Both the position numbers and the translations under genes were made by a program. A stretch of 64,000 nt of DNA from Gymnothorax reevesii (taxonomy: Eukaryota; Chordata; Actinopteri; Anguilliformes; Muraenidae). Shown one piece after another: positions 49,401 to 61,791 of the stretch (within the stretch, counting starts at the first letter, position 1; every line of letters begins with the position of its first letter). The notes beneath the pieces were generated by a model. It made no database searches, was not told where the DNA came from, and worked only from the letters and a program-made list of their open reading frames with translations. Location: NCBI GenBank assembly GCA_029721435.1, contig CM056574.1, positions 73,885,501-73,949,500 on the forward strand. Reading direction: 5' to 3'.

Positions 49401-52400
49401 ACAAAATTAGAAAAAAGAAAGTTTTTGAAAAGTACATATCTTCACTTCAGAAGCTTATATTCACTTAAAATTGGCCATACAAGCACATTGGACCAATCGA
49501 TACAATATATGCAATGCACTGTGATCTGAAGCTGTTCCCTGGCCAGAAGCACGCACAGTTTCACATTCTGAGCTTAAAACCTCAAAGAAGCGTGTTTTCA
49601 TGAAAGCACGTATAGCCACAGTTTCAGGGCTCTAGCGCGCTTCCTTACAGAGATGAACGCATCATCACTCGAATTCAGTCATATAGTCACAATTCACTCA
49701 AGTTTTTCACTTTCCCACTGGGTTACACACAGAATGGACATTTTTGACAAGCAAAATTAAAAAAAAAAGAAAGTTTTTGAAAAAGTGCATATCTTCACTT
49801 CAGAAGCTTCTACTCACTTCCAAATGGCCATACAAGCACATTGGAACAAACGATACAATATATGCAATGCACTGTGATCTGAAGCTGTTCCCTGGCCAGA
49901 AGCACTCACAGTTTCAGTTTCTGAGCTTAAAACCTCAAAGAAGCGTGTTTCCATGAAAGTCCGTATAGCCACAGTTTCAGCGCTCTAGCGCGCTTCCTTA
50001 CAGAGATACGAGCATATTCACTCCAATTCAGTAATATAGTCACAATTCACTGAAGTTTGTCACTTTCCCACTGGGTTACACACAGAATGGACATTTTTGA
50101 CTAGCAAAATTAAAAAAAAAGAAAGTTTTTGAAAAAGTGCATATCTTCACTTCAGAAGCTTCTATTCACTTCCAAATGGCCATACAAGCACATTGGAACA
50201 AACGATACAATATATGCATTGCACTGTGATCTGAAGCTGTTGCCAGGCCGGAAACACGCTCAGATTCACGTTCTGAGCTTAAAACCTCAAAGAAGCATGT
50301 TTTCGTGAAAGTGCGTTTAGCCACAGTTTCAAGCGCTCTAGCTCGCTTTCTTACAGAGATAAACGCATATTCACTCCAATTCAGTCATATTGTCACACTT
50401 CACTCAAGTTTGTCACTTTCCCACTGGGTAACACACAGAATGGACATTTTTGACAAGCAAAATTAAAAAAAAGAAAGTTTTTGAAAAGTACATATCTTCA
50501 CTTCAGAAGCTTAAATTCACTTAAAATTGACCATACAAGCACATTGGACCAATCGATACAATATAAGCATTGCACTGTGATCTGAAGCTGTTCCCTGGCC
50601 AGAAGCACGCACAGTTTCACATTCTGAGCTTAAAAAATCAAAGAAGCGTGTTTCCATGAAAGTGCGTATAGCCACAGTTTCAGCGCTCTAGCGCGCTTCC
50701 TTACAGAGATACGAGCATATTCACTCCAATTCAGTAATATTGTCACAATTCACTGAAGTTGTTCACTTTCCCACTAAGTAACACACAGAATGGACATTTC
50801 TGACAAGCAAATCTAAAAAAAAGAAAGTTTTTGAAAAAGTGCATATCTTCACTTCAGAAGCTTATATTCACTTCCAAATGGCCATAAAAGCCATTGGACC
50901 AAACGATACCATATACGCATTGCACTGTGATCTGAAGCTGTTCCCAGGCCAGAAACACGCTCAGATTCACGTTCTGAGCTTAAAACCTCAAAGAAGCGTG
51001 TTTCCATGAAAGTGCGTATAGCCACAGTTTCAGCGCTCTAGCTCGCTTTCTTACAGAGATAAACGCATATTCACTCCAATTCAGTCATATTGTCACAATT
51101 CACTCAAGTTTGTCACTTTCCCACTGGGTTACACACAGAATGGACATTTTTGACTAGCAAAATTAAAAAAAAGAAAGTTTTTGAAAAGTACATATCTTCA
51201 CTTCAGAAGCTTATATTCACTTAAAATTGGCCATACAAGCACATTGGACCAATCGAAACAATATATGCAATGCACTGTGATCTGAAGCTGTTCCCTGGCC
51301 AGAAGCACGCACAGTTTCACTTTCTGAGCTTAAAACCTCAAAGAAGCGTGTTTCCATGAAAGTACGTATAGCCACAGTTTCAGCGCTCTAGCGCGCTTCC
51401 CGACAGAGATAAACGCATCATCACTCGAATTCAGTCAAATAGTCACAATTCACTCAAGTTTGTCACTTTCCCACTGGGTTACACACAGAAAGGACATTTT
51501 TGACAAGCAAAATAAAAAAAAAGAAAGTTTTTGAAAAAGTGCATATCTTCACTTCAGAAGCTTCTATTCACTTCCAAATGGCCATACAAGCACATTGGAA
51601 CAAACGATACAATATATGCATTGCACTGTGATCTGAAGCTGTTGCCAGGCCAGAAACACGCTCAGATTCACGTTCTGAGCTTAAAACCTCAAAGAAGCGT
51701 GTTTTCATGAAAGCACGTATCGCCACAGTTTCAGCGCTCTAGCGCGCTTCCTTACAGAGATAAACGCATAATCACTCGAATTCAGTCATATAGTCACAAT
51801 TCACTCAAGTTTTTCACTTTCCCACTGGGTTACACACAGAATGGACATTTTTGACAAGCAAAATTTAAAAAAAAAAGAAAGTTTTTGAAAAAGTGCATAT
51901 CTTCACTTCAGAAGCTTCTATTCACTTCCAAATGGCAATACAAGCACATTGGAACAAACGATACAATATGTGCAATGCACTGTGATCTGAAGCTGTTCCC
52001 TGGCCAGAAGCACTCACAGTTTCACTTTCTGAGCTTAAAAACTCAAAGAAGCGTGTTTCCATGAAAGAGCGTATAGCCACAGTTTCAGCGCTCTAGCGCG
52101 CTTCCTTACAGAGATACGAGCATATTCACTCCAATTCAGTAATATAGTCACAATTCACTGAAGTTGTTCACTTTCCCACTGAGTAACACACAGAATGGAC
52201 ATTTCTGACAAGCAAATCTAAAAAAAAGAAAGTTTTTGAAAAAGTGCATATCTTCACTTCAGAAGCTTCTATTCACTTCCAAATGGCCATACAAGCACAT
52301 TGGAACAAACGATACAATATATGCATTGCACTGTGATCTGAAGCTGTTGCCAGGCCGGAAACACGCTCAGATTCACTTTCTGAGCTTAAAACCTCAAAGA

Positions 52401-55400
52401 AGCATGTTTTCATGAAAGTGCGTATAGCCAAAGTTTCAGCGCTCTAGCTCGCTTTCTTACAGAGATAAACGCATATTCACTCCAATTCAGTCATATTGTC
52501 ACAATTCACTCAAGTTTGTCACTTTCTCACTAAGTTACACACAGAAAGGACATTTTTGACAAGCAAAACTAAAAAAAAGAAAGTTTTTGAAAAGTGCATA
52601 TCTTCACTTCAGAAGCTTCTATTCACTTCCAAATGGCCATACAAGCACATTGGACCAATCGATACAATATAAGCATTGCACTGTGATCTGAAGCTGTTCC
52701 CTGGCCAGAAGCACGCACAGTTTCACATTCTGAGCTTAAAACCTCAAAGAAGCGTGTTTCCATGAAAGTGCGTATAGCCACAGTTTCAGCGCTCTAGAGC
52801 GCTTCCTTACAGAGATAAACGCATCATCCCTCGAATTCAGTCATATAGTCACAATTCACTCAAGTTTGTCACTTTCCCACTGGGTTACACACAGAAAGGA
52901 CATTTTTGACAGGCAAAATTAAAAAAAAAAAAAGTTTTTGAAAAAGTGCATATCTTCACTTCAGAAGCTTCTATTCACTTCCAAATGGCCATACAAGCAC
53001 ATTGGAACAAACGATACAATATATGCATTGCACTGTGATCTGAAGCTGTTGCCAGGCCAGAAACACGCTCAGATTCACGTTCTGAGCTTAAAACCTCAAA
53101 GAAGCGTGTTTTCATGAAAGTGCGTTTAGCCACAGTTTCAGCGCTCTAGCGCGCTTCCTACAGAGATAAACGCATATTCACTCCAATTCAGTCATATTGT
53201 CACAATTCACTCAAGTTTGTCACTTTCTCACTAAGTTACACACAGAAAGGACATTTTTGACAAGCAAAACTAAAAAAAAGAAAGTTTTTGAAAAGTACAT
53301 ATCTTCACTTCAGAAGCTTAAATTCACTTAAAATTGACCATACAAGCACATTGGACCAATCGATACAATATAAGCATTGCACTGTGATCTGAAGCTGTTC
53401 CCTGGCCAGAAGCACGCACAGTTTCACATTCTGAGCTTAAAACCTCAAAGAAGCGTGTTTTCATGAAAGCACGTATAGCCACAGTTTCAGCGCTCTAGCG
53501 CGCTTCCTTACAGAGATAAACGCATCATCACTCGAATTCAGTCATATAGTCACAATTCACTCAAGTTTGTCACTTTCCCACTGGGTTACACACAGAAAGG
53601 ACATTTTTGACAGGCAAAATTAAAAAAAAAAAAAGTTTTTGAAAAAGTGCATATCTTCACTTCAGAAGCTTCTATTCACTTCCAAAAGGCCATACAAGCA
53701 CATTGGAACAAACGATACAATATATGCATTGCACTGTGATCTGAAGCTGTTGCCCGGCCGGAAACACGCTCAGATTCACGTTCTGAGCTTAAAACCTCAA
53801 AGAAGCATGTTTTCATGAAAGTGCGTTTAGCCACAGTTTCAGCGCTCTGGCTCGCTTTCTTACAGAGATAAACGCATATTCACTCCAATTCAGTCATATT
53901 GTCACAATTCACTCAAGTTTGTCACTTTCTCACTAAGTTACACACAGAAAGGACATTTTTGACAAGCAAAACTAAAAAAAAGAAAGTTTTTGAAAAGTAC
54001 ATATCTTCACTTCAGAAGCTTAAATTCACTTAAAATTGGCCATACAAGCACATTGGACCAATCGATACAATATAAGCATTGCACTGTGATCTGAAGCTGT
54101 TCCCTGGCCAGAAGCACGCACAGTTTCACATTCTGACCTTAAAACCTCAAAGAAGCGTGTTTTCATGAAAGCGCGTATAGCCACAGTTTCAGCGCTCTCG
54201 CGCGCTTCCTTACAGAGATAAACGCATAATCACTCGAATTCAGTCATATAGTCACAATTCACTCAAGTTTGTCACTTTCCCACTGGGTTACACACAGAAT
54301 GGACATTTTTGACAAGCAAAATTAAAAAAAAAAGAAAGTTTTTGAAAAAGTGCATATCTTCACTTCCAAATGGCCATTCAAGCACATTGGACCAAACAAT
54401 ACCATATAAGCATTGCACTGTGATCTGAAGCTGTTCCCTGGCCAGAAACACGCACAGTTTCACTTTCTGAGCTTAAAACCTCAAAGAAGCGTGTTTCCAT
54501 GAAAGTGCGTATAGCCACAGTTTCAGCGCTCTAGCGCGCTTCCTTACAGAGATACGAGCATATTCACTCCAATTCAGTCATATTGTCACAATTCACTCAA
54601 GTTTGTCACTTTCTCACTAAGTTACACACAGAAAGGACATTTTTGACAAGCAAAAATAAAAAAAAGAAAGTTTTTGAAAAGTACATATCTTCACTTCAGA
54701 AGCTTATATTCACTTAAAATTGGCCATACAAGCACATTGGACCAATCGATACAATATATGCACTGCACTGTGATCTGAAGCTGTTGCCAGGCCGGAAACA
54801 AGCTCAGATTCACTTTCTGAGCTTAAAACCTCAAAGAAGCATGTTTTCATGAAAGTGCGTATAGCCACAGTTTCAGCGCTCGAGCTCGCTTTCTTACAGA
54901 GATAAACGCATATTCACTCCAATTCAGTCATATAGTCACAATTCACTCAAGTTTGTCACTTTCCCACTGGGTTACACACAGAATGGACATTTTTGACAAG
55001 CAAAATAAAAAAAAAAAAGAAAGTTTTTGAAAAAGTGCATATCTTCACTTCCAAATGGCCATTCAAGCACATTGGACCAAACAATACCATATAAGCATTG
55101 CACTGTGATCTGAAGCTGTTCCCTGGCCAGAAACACGCACAGTTTCACTTTCTGAGCTTAAAACCTCAAAGAAGCGTGTTTCCATGAAAGTGCGTATAGC
55201 CACAGTTTCAGCGCTCTAGCGCGCTTCCTTACAGAGATACGAGCATATTCACTCCAATTCAGTCATATTGTCACAATTCACTCAAGTTTGTCACTTTCTC
55301 ACTAAGTTACACACAGAAAGGACATTTTTGACAAGCAAAAATAAAAAAAAGAAAGTTTTTGAAAAGTACATATCTTCACTTCAGAAGCTTATATTCACTT

Positions 55401-56559
55401 AAAATTGGCCATACAGGCACATTGGCCCAATCGATACAATATATGCAATGCACTGTGATCTGAAGCTGTTCCCTGGCCAGAAGAACGCACAGTTTCACAT
55501 TCTGAGCTTAAAACCTCAAAGAAGCGTGTTTTCATGAAAGCACGTGTAGCCACAGTTTCAGCGCTCTAGCGCGCTTCCTTACAGAGATAAACGCATGATC
55601 ACTCGAATTCAGTCATATAGTCACAATTCACTCAAGTTTGTCACTTTCCCACTGGGTTACACACAGAGAGGACATTTTTGACAGGCAAAATTTAAAAAAA
55701 AAGAAAGTTTTTGAAAAAGTGCATATCTTCACTTCAGAAGCTTCTATTCACTTCCAAATGGCCATACAAGCACATTGGAACAAACGATACAATATATGCA
55801 TTGCACTGTGATCTGAAGCTGTTGCCAGGCCGGAAACACGCTCAGATTCACGTTCTGAGCTTAAAACCTCAAAGAAGCGTGTTTTCATGAAAGCACGTAT
55901 AGCCACAGTTTCAGCGCTCTAGCGCGCTTCCTTACAGAGATAAACGCATGATCACTCGAATTCAGTCATATAGTCACAATTCACTCAAGTTTGTCACTTT
56001 CCCACTGGGTTACACACAGAAAGGACATTTTTGACAGGCAAAATTTTAAAAAAAAGAAAGTTTTTGAAAAAGTGCATATCTTCACTTCAGAAGCTTCTAT
56101 TCACTTCCAAATGGCCATACAAGCACATTGGAACAAACGATACAATATATGCATTGCACTGTGATCTGAAGCTGTTGCCAGGCCGGAAACACGCTCAGAT
56201 TCACGTTCTGAGCTTAAAACCTCAAAGAAGCATGTTTTCGTGAAAGTTCGTTTAGCCACAGTTTCAAGCGCTCTAGCTCGCTTTCTTACAGAGATAAACG
56301 CATATTCACTCCAATTCAGTCATATTGTCACACTTCACTCAAGTTTGTCACTTTCCCACTGGGTAACACACAGAATGGACATTTTTGACAAGCAAAATTA
56401 AAAAAAAGAAAGTTTTTGAAAAGTACATATCTTCACTTCAGAAGCTTAAATTCACTTAAAATTGACCATACAAGCACATTGGACCAATCGAAACAATATA
56501 TGCAATGCACTGTGATCTGAAGCTGTTGCCAGGCCGGAAACACGCTCAGATTCACTTTC
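46432..56559 (+). repeat. HOR unit 9, form C (29-mer, 10128 bp), copy of unit 3
   Basis: Dimer starts are 46432, 46784, 47135, 47465, 47817, 48166, 48519, 48869 (N0), 49219, 49569, 49922, 50274, 50625, 50975, 51325, 51676 (N1-N8), 52030, 52381, 52731, 53083, 53432, 53784 (M7/M8 fusion), 54134, 54468, 54818, 55153, 55503, 55856 and 56209. The order is identical to unit 3. The offset grows from 36303 to 36305 inside M6, whose A-run region is two bases longer. Substitutions I noticed: gtcattttc near 47955, agcgctct near 51735 (agcactct in unit 3), and gttcg at 56247-56251 (gtgcg in unit 3). Confidence 0.93.
48869..52029 (+). repeat. N block (N0-N8), second copy in unit 9
   Basis: The nine dimers are in the same order and carry the same marks as the block at 12564-15724, including gacgaacaaaattag, tttcagggctct, cttcccgacag, cgtatcgcc and cttaaaaaatcaaag. 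The one substitution I noticed is agcgctct near 51735, where unit 3 has agcactct. Confidence 0.9.
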
Positions 56560-59500
56560 TGAGCTTAAAACCTCAAAGAAGCATGTTTTCATGAAAGTGC
56601 GTATAGCCACAATTTCAGCGCTCTAGCTCGCTTTCTTACAGAGATAAACGCATATGCACTCCAATTCAGTCATATTGTCACAATTGACTCAAATTTGTCA
56701 CTTTCCCACTGGGTTACACACAGAAAGGACATTTTTGACAAGCAAAATAAAAAAAAAAGAAAGTTTTTGAAAAAGTGCATATCTTCACTTCAGAAGCTTC
56801 TATTCACTTCCAAATGGCAATACAAGCACATTGGAACAAACGATACAATATGTGCAATGCACTGTGATCTGAAGCTGTTCCCTGGCCAGAAGCACTCACA
56901 GTTTCACTTTCTGAGCTTAAAACCTCAAAGAAGCGTGTTTCCATGAAAGAGCGTATAGCCACAGTTTCAGCGCTCTAGCGCGCTTCCTTACAGAGATACG
57001 AGCATATTCACTCCAATTCAGTAATATAGTCACAATTCACTGAAGTTGTTCACTTTCCCACTGAGTAACACACAGAATGGACATTTCTGACAAGCAAATC
57101 TAAAAAAAAGAAAGTTTTTGAAAAAGTGCATATCTTCACTTCAGAAGCTTCTATTCACTTCCAAATGGCCATACAAGCACATTGGAACAAACGATACAAT
57201 ATATGCATTGCACTGTGATCTGAAGCTGTTGCCAGGCCGGAAACACGCTCAGATTCACTTTCTGAGCTTAAAACCTCAAAGAAGCATGTTTTCATGAAAG
57301 TGCGTATAGCCACAGTTTCAGCGCTCTAGCTCGCTTTCTTACAGAGATAAACGCATATTCACTCCAATTCAGTCATATTGTCACAATTCACTCAAGTTTG
57401 TCACTTTCTCACTAAGTTACACACAGAAAGGACATTTTTGACAAGCAAAACTAAAAAAAAGAAAGTTTTTGAAAAGTGCATATCTTCACTTCAGAAGCTT
57501 CTATTCACTTCCAAATGGCCATACAAGCACATTGGACCAATCGATACAATATAAGCATTGCACTGTGATCTGAAGCTGTTCCCTGGCCAGAAGCACGCAC
57601 AGTTTCACATTCTGAGCTTAAAACCTCAAAGAAGCGTGTTTCCATGAAAGTGCGTATAGCCACAGTTTCAGCGCTCTAGCGCGCTTCCTTACAGAGATAA
57701 ACGCATCATCCCTCGAATTCAGTCATATAGTCACAATTCACTCAAGTTTGTCACTTTCCCACTGGGTTACACACAGAAAGGACATTTTTGACAGGCAAAA
57801 TTAAAAAAAAAAAAAGTTTTTGAAAAAGTGCATATCTTCACTTCAGAAGCTTCTATTCACTTCCAAATGGCCATACAAGCACATTGGAACAAACGATACA
57901 ATATATGCATTGCACTGTGATCTGAAGCTGTTGCCAGGCCAGAAACACGCTCAGATTCACGTTCTGAGCTTAAAACCTCAAAGAAGCGTGTTTTCATGAA
58001 AGTGCGTTTAGCCACAGTTTCAGCGCTCTAGCGCGCTTCCTACAGAGATAAACGCATATTCACTCCAATTCAGTCATATTGTCACAATTCACTCAAGTTT
58101 GTCACTTTCTCACTAAGTTACACACAGAAAGGACATTTTTGACAAGCAAAACTAAAAAAAAGAAAGTTTTTGAAAAGTACATATCTTCACTTCAGAAGCT
58201 TAAATTCACTTAAAATTGACCATACAAGCACATTGGACCAATCGATACAATATAAGCATTGCACTGTGATCTGAAGCTGTTCCCTGGCCAGAAGCACGCA
58301 CAGTTTCACATTCTGAGCTTAAAACCTCAAAGAAGCGTGTTTTCATGAAAGCACGTATAGCCACAGTTTCAGCGCTCTAGCGCGCTTCCTTACAGAGATA
58401 AACGCATCATCACTCGAATTCAGTCATATAGTCACAATTCACTCAAGTTTGTCACTTTCCCACTGGGTTACACACAGAAAGGACATTTTTGACAGGCAAA
58501 ATTAAAAAAAAAAAAAGTTTTTGAAAAAGTGCATATCTTCACTTCAGAAGCTTCTATTCACTTCCAAAAGGCCATACAAGCACATTGGAACAAACGATAC
58601 AATATATGCATTGCACTGTGATCTGAAGCTGTTGCCCGGCCGGAAACACGCTCAGATTCACGTTCTGAGCTTAAAACCTCAAAGAAGCATGTTTTCATGA
58701 AAGTGCGTTTAGCCACAGTTTCAGCGCTCTGGCTCGCTTTCTTACAGAGATAAACGCATATTCACTCCAATTCAGTCATATTGTCACAATTCACTCAAGT
58801 TTGTCACTTTCTCACTAAGTTACACACAGAAAGGACATTTTTGACAAGCAAAACTAAAAAAAAGAAAGTTTTTGAAAAGTACATATCTTCACTTCAGAAG
58901 CTTAAATTCACTTAAAATTGGCCATACAAGCACATTGGACCAATCGATACAATATAAGCATTGCACTGTGATATGAAGCTGTTCCCTGGCCAGAAGCACG
59001 CACAGTTTCACATTCTGAGCTTAAAACCTCAAAGAAGCGTGTTTTCATGAAAGTGCGTATAGCCACAGTTTCAGCGCTCTAGCGCGCTTCCTTACAGAGA
59101 TACGAGCATATTCACTCCAATTCAGTCATATTGTCACAATTCACTCAAGTTTGTCACTTTCTCACTAAGTTACACACAGAAAGGACATTTTTGACAAGCA
59201 AAACTAAAAAAAAGAAAGTTTTTGAAAAGTACATATCTTCACTTCAGAAGCTTAAATTCACTTAAAATTGGCCATACAAGCACATTGGACCAATCGATAC
59301 AATATAAGCATTGCACTGTGATCTGAAGCTGTTCCCTGGCCAGAAGCACGCACAGTTTCACATTCTGACCTTAAAACCTCAAAGAAGCGTGTTTTCATGA
59401 AAGCGCGTATAGCCACAGTTTCAGCGCTCTCGCGCGCTTCCTTACAGAGATAAACGCATAATCACTCGAATTCAGTCATATAGTCACAATTCACTCAAGT

Positions 59501-61791
59501 TTGTCACTTTCCCACTGGGTTACACACAGAATGGACATTTTTGACAAGCAAAATTTAAAAAAAAAGAAAGTTTTTGAAAAAGTGCATATCTTCACTTCCA
59601 AATGGCCATTCAAGCACATTGGACCAAACAATACCATATAAGCATTGCACTGTGATCTGAAGCTGTTCCCTGGCCAGAAACACGCACAGTTTCACTTTCT
59701 GAGCTTAAAACCTCAAAGAAGCGTGTTTCCATGAAAGTGCGTATAGCCACAGTTTCAGCGCTCTAGCGCGCTTCCTTACAGAGATACGAGCATATTCACT
59801 CCAATTCAGTCATATTGTCACAATTCACTCAAGTTTGTCACTTTCTCACTAAGTTACACACAGAAAGGACATTTTTGACAAGCAAAAATAAAAAAAAGAA
59901 AGTTTTTGAAAAGTACATATCTTCACTTCAGAAGCTTATATTCACTTAAAATTGGCCATACAAGCACATTGGACCAATCGATACAATATATGCACTGCAC
60001 TGTGATCTGAAGCTGTTGCCAGGCCGGAAACAAGCTCAGATTCACTTTCTGAGCTTAAAACCTCAAAGAAGCATGTTTTCATGAAAGTGCGTATAGCCAC
60101 AGTTTCAGCGCTCGAGCTCGCTTTCTTACAGAGATAAACGCATATTCACTCCAATTCAGTCATATAGTCACAATTCACTCAAGTTTGTCACTTTCCCACT
60201 GGGTTACACACAGAATGGACATTTTTGACAAGCAAAATAAAAAAAAAAAAGAAAGTTTTTGAAAAAGTGCATATCTTCACTTCCAAATGGCCATTCAAGC
60301 ACATTGGACCAAACAATACCATATAAGCATTGCACTGTGATCTGAAGCTGTTCCCTGGCCAGAAACACGCACAGTTTCACTTTCTGAGCTTAAAACCTCA
60401 AAGAAGCGTGTTTCCATGAAAGTGCGTATAGCCACAGTTTCAGCGCTCTAGCGCGCTTCCTTACAGAGATACGAGCATATTCACTCCAATTCAGTCATAT
60501 TGTCACAATTCACTCAAGTTTGTCACTTTCTCACTAAGTTACACACAGAAAGGACATTTTTGACAAGCAAAAATTAAAAAAAGAAAGTTTTTGAAAAGTA
60601 CATATCTTCACTTCAGAAGCTTATATTCACTTAAAATTGGCCATACAGGCACATTGGCCCAATCGATACAATATATGCAATGCACTGTGATCTGAAGCTG
60701 TTCCCTGGCCAGAAGAACGCACAGTTTCACATTCTGAGCTTAAAACCTCAAAGAAGCGTGTTTTCATGAAAGCACGTGTAGCCACAGTTTCAGCGCTCTA
60801 GCGCGCTTCCTTACAGAGATAAACGCATGATCACTCGAATTCAGTCATATAGTCACAATTCACTCAAGTTTGTCACTTTCCCACTGGGTTACACACAGAG
60901 AGGACATTTTTGACAGGCAAAATTTTAAAAAAAAGAAAGTTTTTGAAAAAGTGCATATCTTCACTTCAGAAGCTTCTATTCACTTCCAAATGGCCATACA
61001 AGCACATTGGAACAAACGATACAATATATGCATTGCACTGTGATCTGAAGCTGTTGCCAGGCCGGAAACACGCTCAGATTCACGTTCTGAGCTTAAAACC
61101 TCAAAGAAGCGTGTTTTCATGAAAGCACGTATAGCCACAGTTTCAGCGCTCTAGCGCGCTTCCTTACAGAGATAAACGCATGATCACTCGAATTCAGTCA
61201 TATAGTCACAATTCACTCAAGTTTGTCACTTTCCCACTGGGTTACACACAGAAAGGACATTTTTGACAGGCAAAATTTAAAAAAAAAGAAAGTTTTTGAA
61301 AAAGTGCATATCTTCACTTCAGAAGCTTCTATTCACTTCCAAATGGCCATACAAGCACATTGGAACAAACGATACAATATATGCATTGCACTGTGATCTG
61401 AAGCTGTTGCCAGGCCGGAAACACGCTCAGATTCACGTTCTGAGCTTAAAACCTCAAAGAAGCATGTTTTCGTGAAAGTGCGTTTAGCCACAGTTTCAAG
61501 CGCTCTAGCTCGCTTTCTTACAGAGATAAACGCATATTCACTCCAATTCAGTCATATTGTCACACTTCACTCAAGTTTGTCACTTTCCCACTGGGTAACA
61601 CACAGAATGGACATTTTTGACAAGCAAAATTAAAAAAAAGAAAGTTTTTGAAAAGTACATATCTTCACTTCAGAAGCTTAAATTCACTTAAAATTGACCA
61701 TACAAGCACATTGGACCAATCGAAACAATATATGCAATGCACTGTGATCTGAAGCTGTTGCCAGGCCGGAAACACGCTCAGATTCACTTTC
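56560..61791 (+). repeat. HOR unit 10, form A (15-mer, 5232 bp), copy of unit 4
   Basis: Dimer starts are 56560, 56912, 57263, 57613, 57965, 58314, 58666, 59016, 59366, 59700, 60050, 60385, 60735, 61088 and 61441, all 36305 bp after unit 4. It shares with unit 4 the rare M11 A-run edge (near 60569) and the caagtttgtcac form of M10. Confidence 0.95.

Larger units (their letters stand above)
36304..61791 (+). repeat. Super-repeat copy 2 (B-A-C-A)
   Basis: The same four units in the same order as copy 1. By eye I noticed fewer than a dozen differences over about 25.5 kb, about half of them at A-runs. To the right, a C-like unit replaces the D unit that follows copy 1. Confidence 0.9.
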
